Assembly (NCBI RefSeq): GCF_037975245.1 | Contig: NC_092562.1 | Coordinates: forward strand, 19,684,054-19,748,053 | Direction of reading: 5' to 3' | Length of the DNA: 64,000 bases | Source: Apostichopus japonicus | Taxonomy: Eukaryota; Echinodermata; Holothuroidea; Aspidochirotida; Stichopodidae | Shown here: positions 57,601 to 64,000 of the stretch, piece by piece | Position numbering within the stretch: position 1 is the stretch's first letter | How the letters are laid out: every line of letters begins with the position of its first letter | The notes under the pieces: model-generated | The model's input: the letters and a program-made list of their open reading frames with translations, nothing else | Databases searched by the model: none | Told to the model about the DNA's origin: nothing | Translations under genes and position numbers: made by a program

Positions 57601-59587
57601 CTTAGTCACTGTTAACCTTTAAGACGCAACAGATTGAAATTTTCAATCAAAGGGTCGATTGAATATGCGAATGGCGAATGTTTCTGATGAAGCTCAGTAA
57701 ACCTTAGAAAGTCAATTGGTTGCTTTATATCGTGGATAATTCTTCACTACTAATATGCTATCATCGATATTATTATTAAATGATAGTTCGCACTGCTTAA
57801 GCCTTAAGGGCGTAGGGAAAGCCATTTTAACATTTAATCGGGAATTTTAGATATCTTAAATTGTTTCTTATTTTAGATATCTAATATTCTATTTCATATA
57901 TCTAAACTTAAATTCGAGATATCTTAAATTGAATTCGAGATATCTGAAATTTTATTTCAGATATCTTCAATTGAATTCGAGATATCTGAAATATATTTCG
58001 AGATATCTGAAATTCTAATTTAGATATCTGAAATTGAATTCGAGATATCTGAACTGAATTATATATATCTGCAATTGAATTCCAGATATCTGAAATGCAT
58101 ATGCAGAAATTCCCGATTAAGTGTTAAAATGGCACGTATGGGAAGCCAGTTTAACATTTAATCAGGAATTTTCAGATATCTGAAATTGAATTCGAGATAT
58201 CTGTAATTGAATTCGAGATATCTGAAATTCTATTTCAGATATCTGAAATTGAATTTGAGATATCTGAAATTCTATTTCAGATATCTGAAATAGAATTGCA
58301 GATATCTTGAATTCAATTTCAGATATCTCGAATTTAATTTCGGATATCTCGAATTCGATTTCAGATATCTCGAATTCAATTTCAGATATCTGAAATTCTC
58401 TGGTATTTCGAGATATCTGAAATTGATTTTAAGATATCTGCAATTATTTGTAGATATCTTAAATAAATTGGAGATATCTGTAATTTAATTTGAGATATCT
58501 GAAAGTATTTCGAGATATCTGAAATTCCTTATTAAATGTTAAAACGGCTTTCCATAAGGGCGAGTCAAAGATTAGACTGAAATTGTGCTTTTCAATGCAG
58601 AGTTGCAGCCACGTATTCTTTAGGTGGGAGGGGGGGGGGGGGGGTGGGATACCCAGAATAAAATCAGTGGGTTCTTTTTAGCCAATCGTGCAAGCAAAGG
58701 TTAACATGTGGGTTGAGGTATAGTAATAGGATGCTTTAGTAAGCAGAATTTTAATTTTGGTATGTCATAGTGCAAGAAAACTAAAAATGTCAGTGTGGAT
58801 AATACCTCGATATCAAGTTCTGTTGTAAAGATATTCAGCTGGAAAATATTTTTTAACTTTTGAAAGCTCCTTTAAGGCTAAATTGATTGATTACGGCAAC
58901 CGAGGTTAATCCATATACGTTGAGTCGTATTCATTTTACATATCTTGATACAATAAGAGAAAAATTCAATTATTTCAATTAAGTTTTGCGTGATAATGTA
59001 AATTGCGGCCTTTCCGTCACTTTTACGCTTTCTGTGGTCCTTAATGATTTACGCGAGGCGATGGAAGAGGGTTCAATATGAAGGGGGGGGGGGGGGTAAA
59101 GGGGTTAAAGGATGGGGTTGCACTGGCTTTGAAGGGAAGAGGGAAATGTGATTTTGAATTAAAGGGGAAAGAAAAATCTTCCGTCAAAATGGACCCACAA
59201 TTTCCAGTATTTTGTATAGGTTTGAACAGAACGGTATACGGTTCTTTTGATTTAAAAAAAATACATGAAATGACATGAAATTTCGTTTATATTATCATCA
59301 CTTGTCGTTACAACCATTTCCGGGATGTTTGTTGTTGTTTTGTTTTTTGTCTTCTCATAACCATATATTCCATTTCCATGTATTCAACAGGTGGTATCTA
59401 CGAGGCATGCAACTGTTACGAGGCTCTATTTTACGTGTTAGCTGGTTGTAGTGCTCTGAAAGCAATAGTAATGTTAGTTATAACCATTGCTGCCAACATG
59501 GGGGGAGAAGATAAGAAGTTACACCCCAAAATAGACAAACCAGCAGAACCTAACCAGATGCGGGTGAAATCATTCAACCAAAGATGA
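54125..59587 (+). CDS. SLC16/monocarboxylate-transporter-like MFS protein, complete or nearly so (436 codons)
   Basis: A 12-helix major facilitator of the SLC16 type, expected in the plasma membrane; the substrate cannot be read from sequence. Exons: 54125-54314, 56105-56245, 56554-57336, 59391-59587; GT-AG borders and phases agree, stop TGA at 59585. Exon 1 gives helix 1 (WGSITATAVLSFTMFLRVF, then SPKIQGILYN and helix 2 up to FMLG). Exon 2 holds the MCT-like link (APVGNLLMRYFPFRLNMSIG). Exon 3 carries helices 4-11 with the central loop at about residues 165-195 (SKVDLVPTKDTLDSNSNG) and SVSGAGGIIGKL. Exon 4 encodes GGIYEACNCYEALFYVLAG and a basic cytoplasmic tail. The length suits a short SLC16 member. 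The N-terminal signature DGGWGW is not intact: an upstream mini-exon (ATG 53993-54009) would splice at 54120 into FNDGG, but in a different frame from helix 1. The start is therefore uncertain (ATG 54125 or 54128 as annotated). Confidence 0.82.
54373..54395. repeat. (TA)n microsatellite
   Basis: About eleven TA units in transporter intron 1. A second run of similar length lies at 54641-54668, on the other side of the tRNA-like segment. Confidence 0.9.
54519..54590 (+). tRNA. tRNA-like sequence (probable SINE head or tRNA pseudogene)
   Basis: The acceptor arms GCGTCCA and TGGAGGC pair at 6 of 7 positions. The D arm GCC..GGT, a perfect anticodon stem TCCGC/GCGGA around the loop GTACAGA (anticodon ACA) and a TTCGAAT T-loop are present. 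TAGCCTAGTGG and GGTTCGAATCC fit the A and B boxes of pol III. The T stem has two mismatches, and ACA is an unusual anticodon. It sits between two TA microsatellites inside an intron, so it is more likely a SINE head than a working tRNA. Confidence 0.6.
54724..54784 (-). ncRNA. Hammerhead ribozyme-like motif at the Penelope-like fragment
   Basis: Read on the minus strand: CTGACGA (54777-54771), a stem GGAGTGG-TGA-CCACTCC (54769-54753), GAAA (54752-54749), a stem III ATATA-GCAG-TATGT, and the cleavage triplet GTC ending at 54735. Stem I is C-G, G-U, then TTTTT (54784-54780) with AAAAA (54728-54724) after an internal loop. All core residues of a type I hammerhead are present. One extra U lies between the core and stem II. 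Penelope-like elements are known to carry such ribozymes in their terminal repeats, and the endonuclease fragment lies just upstream on the same strand. Confidence 0.7.
55014..55450 (-). pseudogene. Penelope-like element fragment: GIY-YIG endonuclease, frameshifted
   Basis: Frame one (from 55437) has LKLCQNKKVKDMYI, DYANNVIYRINCPDC, DSFYVGETNRR, which is the CxxC-containing linker and the GIY-YIG core (IYRI...FYVG). After about 55195 the homology continues in another frame: LIDEHLMSSFGGQKGAINLH, TAHKHHLPTFVDHC, ending KC at 55017. RT is absent, so this is a 5'-truncated copy in intron 1 of the transporter, opposite to it. Confidence 0.8.
56317..56527 (+). mobile_element. SINE-like dispersed repeat, third copy, in transporter intron 2
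   Basis: It is the reverse complement of the first 190 bases of the 21740-22010 element: ACAAGGGATCC-like left part, CCTTACATCTATCTCTTTGT, TGTATTCTGTGCATGTTTTT, TTTAGCCTCTGAAGAAGATC and CTTTTACACAT at the end. No clear target duplication is seen. It ends 26 bases before the exon-3 acceptor. Confidence 0.75.
57813..58554. mobile_element. TIR element made of ATATCT palindromic satellite units, 8-bp target duplication
   Basis: The left end TAGGGAAAGCCATTTTAACA and the right end (complement TGGAAAGCCGTTTTAACA) are flanked by TAAGGGCG at 57805-57812 and 58555-58562. The inside is about 30 units of 18-22 bp: GAGATATCTGAAATTGAATT and its mirror, each centred on the palindrome AGATATCT and often also GAATTC. 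At 58108-58160 an internal pair of inverted ends (CCCGATTAAGTGTTAAAATG then GGAAGCCAGTTTAACATTTA) shows that two such elements are joined. Non-coding. Confidence 0.85.
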
Positions 59588-60222
59588 CAAATATTTAATA
59601 ACCCGATGTTTCGCGACGGTTCGTCTGTATATCATCAGTGTTGTGATTATTCTATGGTAGGAGAGCAATGCCTTAAAAATGCTTGGGATTGTAAAAGCAG
59701 GCAGTCAGCGGCCTTAGTGAATCCTTTTGCTTTATATACGTTTGTATACTGTATATGGAAATCACGTTATTGAAAGAACAATTGAGGTAGCATACGCCCA
59801 TTAAAAGCCCCATTGACTTACAAACTAAATCACAAAGTAATGTGGTCTCTTTGTCTAGATGGAAGTTCTCACTAGTTTAGACGCTATACCCATTACTGGA
59901 TCGCTGACAAGTTGGCCATCAATGACTTTATCAGATTTTTGCTATCAGAGCCTGAATTTTTTTTTAAAGAGGATTAAAATTGCCTCCATTGACCAACTTT
60001 TTGCACCACATGTACTTCCATTCATGTTCTTCAACATGCAAGCCATAATGTTTTTTGATTGATAACATATCAAAAACGGTATATCTCCTATTGCTTTTTG
60101 GCACTTTTCATGAAGGAGAACATTCGGGTGGCTTGATGTAGACACTAAAAGAAGTATTGACTCTGAGGAAAATGTGTCCTGAAGTCAAGTATCATAACAT
60201 CATACCAGATAGCTTGATCATT
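59588..60222. other. Downstream region of the transporter gene; no further gene
   Basis: Probable 3' UTR and flanking sequence, without a recognised gene. Confidence 0.4.
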
Positions 60223-60230
60223 GCAAAGGT

Positions 60231-60539
60231 CAGGCGCGTAGCCAGGAATTTGCCGAGGAAGGGGCGAACCTGTAGGCAAATTACCAGAGCCGTAGATTGG
60301 GCATTGGAAACTATCTAAGCGTAGCGCCACCATGAGTTGGCGCGAAGCGTACAATAAAATTTTGGCTGAAAAAGCCTCCCCAGATTGCTGGAAATGACAC
60401 TTCCCAGGCCTTGTAAGTTGCATGTAAGCTTGAAATTACTAGCGATATCATAAAATCATACCCCAAAAAATATGCTCAAGGGGGGGGGGGGGCGGTCGCC
60501 CCTTCGCCCCACCCATTGGCTTGCGCCTGGCAAAGGTAT
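60231..60539. mobile_element. hAT-like MITE, 8-bp target duplication
   Basis: CAGGCGCGTAGCCAGG at the left and TTGGCTTGCGCCTG at the right, flanked by GCAAAGGT (60223-60230, 60540-60547). The inner part ACTATCTAAGCGTAGCGCCA to GGAAATGACACTTCCCAGG is shared with the 50753-51109 element. A 13-G run lies near the right end. Confidence 0.88.
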
Positions 60540-61164
60540 GACCTTCTGACAGTCATTTGGAGAAATGGAAAACCCTTTCAGCCACTTGAAAGAGGAAAGG
60601 TCAAGTCCTGACACAAAAGACATTCATCAAAAGTTGAAAGTTAAAAGCTCACACGTTTTCCAGACTTGACCTCTGTTGACTTCAAATGACCATCAATTAG
60701 CATATTATTTGGGCAAATATTTGGACAATATCTGTCTCTGAATTTAGTTACTGAAATAACCAGCACTAATAAGGGCAACTCGCACTGGATAAGGTCGAGT
60801 GTTCTGTGTCAAAATAAATCCCAGAGGTCTTTAACATTTAGAAATCAGAGCGGTTTTAAGATAGTGTGCAGTAATTTCTGACTAACATTATAAACAAATA
60901 ACATCTTAAAATAGCATCTTAAACCTGTTCCAATTAAGTATGGTGAGAGCATGGATGTATGCAAAGATAGTGAGAGCCTCAATGAATTATTACCATGACA
61001 TGATGTAAACTTTCATTAATTACTAATTTAGGTTCTTAAAAATACAAATCATTCTCAATTTCATATAAATTATATCAATTAAGGTCTGACCAATTATGTA
61101 CTTTTCTGCACACCATGTCCTTGCACAAAATGTCATGCTGAAACCAAAAGCTTATATTACTGAC

Positions 61165-61564
61165 CATAGGCGTAGGAGGCGGGGGTGGCTGTCCGGGGGA
61201 GGGCTGCAGCCCCCCAACAATTTTTTTTTATATTCGGGCAATATGCTGTGAATTTTTCGGGCACCTACTGAAAGTAAAATAATTTGCAATGTGTTTTTCA
61301 ATGGTTAAACTTATGCTATTATTATCATTATTATTGTAACCACTTCCCCAATAATTATAACCAATATGGAAGGGTAATAACACGGGAAATGATTGTATGT
61401 TATTGGCATGTGATGTAATAACCGATGCATGCCTATATAGATGCACATTAACATGTTGAACCCGCGCGGAGCGCGCGAAAAATTTTGGTTATACTTTTCG
61501 GGCAAGTCGTTACAGCCCCCCCCCCCCCCCCCCCCCCCAATCAAATTAGGCTCCTACGCCTATG
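61165..61564. mobile_element. hAT-like MITE with G/C homopolymers, 8-bp target duplication
   Basis: Perfect inverted ends CATAGGCGTAGGAG and CTCCTACGCCTATG, flanked by TTACTGAC at 61157-61164 and 61565-61572. A CCCGCGCGGAGCGCGCG palindromic patch lies at 61460, and a run of about 23 C at 61516-61538. The termini resemble those of 27756-28161. Confidence 0.9.
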
Positions 61565-61572
61565 TTACTGAC

Positions 61573-64000
61573 CACATCCCCACCTAAGAAAAAATGTTAC
61601 TAGGGATTGAATTCTGTTAGCTTTAAACAACCATTGACTTTCGATCTTTCATTGGGGTCCATGGAGACTACTCCCCCCCAATCCCCCACCTTAATCCCCC
61701 CACCCACTGTGCAATCATCATGTGTACAACTCGGTCAACAAGCCTGGCCTTACGTCCGGTCTCGGTATGTGGGAAAGGTGGCGCCGATTGACATACTTTC
61801 TAGAAACATTGCTCTTAAATGCTTTCTTGTTTGTACCCAGCAAGAAAGTGCGACTTTTAACTGTACTTAAAATGATTCCACGTGTGCCTGGGGATAAAAG
61901 TTCGAACACGTAATAATCTTTTGTATAACGTAAATCCATTTTCAGAGTAGCTGCAACTTTTTTTAAAGGAGGCAAAGAAACATTATTCGAATCTAAATTG
62001 GTTTTCTTTTGTAATTTATTCATTCTGTCTTTTTACATCAATTGAAACGGCCTACCACAAGTGTGCATGACACGTAATTGCATTTGCACGGGGTCCAATC
62101 AACATCAATGTCTTCTCATTAAAAATGATTAGACATTGATATCAAGTTTTAACGCAGCTAGGCGAGGAGGAAGAAGAAACTCGGGAAATACCAATTCACA
62201 GTCTTTCATTTCATCAATAAGCGAGCCCCTGCCGCTACCTGCCCCCCCCCTCCCCCAAACATACCTATACTATGATGAATGTAAACGTTGTTTTCTTAAA
62301 GGTTACTTACACACAGTGTAAAGATAAGATGGTAACTTTGTCAAACTTTGGTGCTACCTTTTTCACCCTGCTAAAGAATCCTCTTGATTCCTCTTGATTC
62401 CCATATTGATATCTATCAGGGGCAGATCTAGAATTTAAAACAGGATGGGATGTGGCCCTGTGGGGCCGTTGAAGCTCACTCCCATGAACTGTAAGGCCTG
62501 AAATTATTCATTCTGGAACATGATTAGCTCTTTAAGTAGGTCTACATGAAAGGTTGTGCATATTATCAATTGTAAAGTTTTTTTTTTCTAAAAGTGGAAG
62601 TTGGGGTGGGGGGTGGGAGGTTTGTACACTCTTGTATCCCCCTGCATTTGGGCTTGCCTACATTGAGTTCATCAAAAGTAAATTAATTATTTTGTCTCGT
62701 CACTCTGGAGTACAGCTAGCTGATTTTATCAATAATTTCCAATAGTATTATGAGCAACCAATGACTGTTTTGTCAGCACATATCATTAAAAATAAGTTAT
62801 ACTTAAATATTGTCACTACAAATTTAAATAAGTTATACCATAAAATTGAGCATTTAGAAGGGGGAAGGGGGGATAATCTCTTAGAACATTAATCCCCTAT
62901 GCCTATGTTACAATGAAAGAAGATATAAGTGATCACTGCAAATGAAAATAAAACTTACGATTCATAACAGCAGATGTGTAAATAAGATCTACTATAAAAC
63001 AGCACCTGACTGTAATGAAAAGCTACTTGTGTATAGAAGCTAATATCGCGTGTCTACTACTTCAGGATAATTAAATGCCGGAGATTGTGTTACCATTTGA
63101 CCTTCTTCTATCAATCAAGACAAATATTGCTGGTAATCCTTCGCCATGATACTGAATGTCTTATTCGGAGAAACTCACGCTTTACCCCTTCAAATTGAAA
63201 CCTGATAAAACTTACCGGCATGTAATAAATTTATTGTGCAAAGTAAAAAGGACCAGTGAGGGGTCTACGCTGATAGTCAAACTCCCCCCCCCCCACCCCC
63301 CTAACAGAAGTTACTCTGAAGGATCAGTACTCGAATATGTCACAGGTCATATTTAAAGGTTGAGTACCCCATGTGGATGGTTAAAATCAGACAGACAACC
63401 ATGTATGTGTCAATGAAAGAAGAATGTGTAAAACCAGCACACAAGTGGCACAGGGTTTTTGTAATTTATGAGATATCTAATTCTTACAATAGAAATTTTA
63501 GACCTTGGAAATGAGCACCGTACACCCAAACTCAAGACTTATTTTTTGTATCTTTTCCACATAAACAGCTTGATATAACATGTTTGCATTCAACCCTAAA
63601 TGATCAGTTCCATCAGCTTGACATAAATTACAGTGATGTAGTTTAACCCTATTTTAACTATCTTTACAACACAAACCTTTGGACATTTTGACTGCGGAGA
63701 TCTGACTGTGATAATACACCAATGTGTTTTAATTATATTTTATGATCGTTAGTGACTAATACTTAATTTGGAAGTCGGAGTAAGCATGTATGAGGATATA
63801 AGAAGCCGTAATACTACTAGAGATGTTTGATCATTTCAGGCAGGTATTTTATTTTGACATACTGTAGGGGTGCAAGCAATATTCCAGACTAAATAAACAA
63901 GAATTTCTGTATTTATCGTTATTTTTCCGTATAAAAGTACTGGAAATTCGGACTGGATCTGGTATCTCTTTGAATTTCAGCATAGCGTTATTCAAGTTAA
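61573..64000. other. Intergenic to window end; no gene seen
   Basis: AT-rich sequence with C runs (62241, 63284) and no coding exon I can support. CAGGGGCAGATC at 62418 resembles a MITE end, but no partner was found. Confidence 0.4.

Noticed and set aside
57813-58554. CRISPR-like array
   Set aside because: Units are adjacent palindromes without unique spacers, and the setting is an animal intron.

Overview
The window is eukaryotic, from an animal genome. The genes are split by GT-AG introns and most of the sequence is transposable-element debris. The families present (augmin subunit HAUS3, ribosomal prolyl hydroxylase OGFOD1, a peroxisomal SCP2, an SLC16-like transporter) are typical of metazoans. 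The element mix (DIRS-like, Penelope-like and jockey/CR1-like retroelements, and many hAT-like MITEs) points to an invertebrate. A marine invertebrate deuterostome such as an echinoderm is my best guess, but nothing in the window proves it.

Four protein-coding genes can be built exon by exon. (1) HAUS3, minus strand, 388-6019: the N-terminal 273 residues in six exons; the rest lies beyond the left edge. (2) OGFOD1, plus strand, 14214-24852: complete, 13 exons, 542 codons, all Fe(II)/2-oxoglutarate ligands present. (3) A stand-alone SCP2, minus strand, 29743-38046: complete, 5 exons, 155 codons, ending in the peroxisomal signal AKL. (4) An SLC16/MCT-like transporter, plus strand, 54125-59587: 4 coding exons, 436 codons, with an uncertain N terminus. 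The four act in unrelated processes (mitotic spindle, translation, peroxisomal lipid handling, solute transport), so there is no operon-like logic.

Mobile DNA fills the rest. 7245-12250 is a graveyard of a DIRS-like RT/RNase H and one or two jockey/CR1-like elements. The first OGFOD1 intron carries an almost perfect palindrome with 493-bp arms. The last SCP2 intron holds an L1-like fragment, a tRNA-like/hammerhead-like short element and a hAT-like element. 40321-43332 is a 3-kb element with minisatellite-like ends, containing a nested MITE and several copies of a SINE-like repeat whose head resembles U2 snRNA. 48745-49970 is a minisatellite. The transporter introns hold a Penelope-like endonuclease fragment with a hammerhead motif and an unusual element built of ATATCT palindromes.

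At least seven MITE-like insertions show exact 8-bp target duplications, and three share GGCGTAGGA-type termini with long internal G and C runs. I found no defence system, CRISPR array or metabolic gene cluster. The most unusual material is in the repeats: the U2-headed SINE family, the two hammerhead-like motifs, the ATATCT element, and an insertion whose target duplication copied a splice acceptor.
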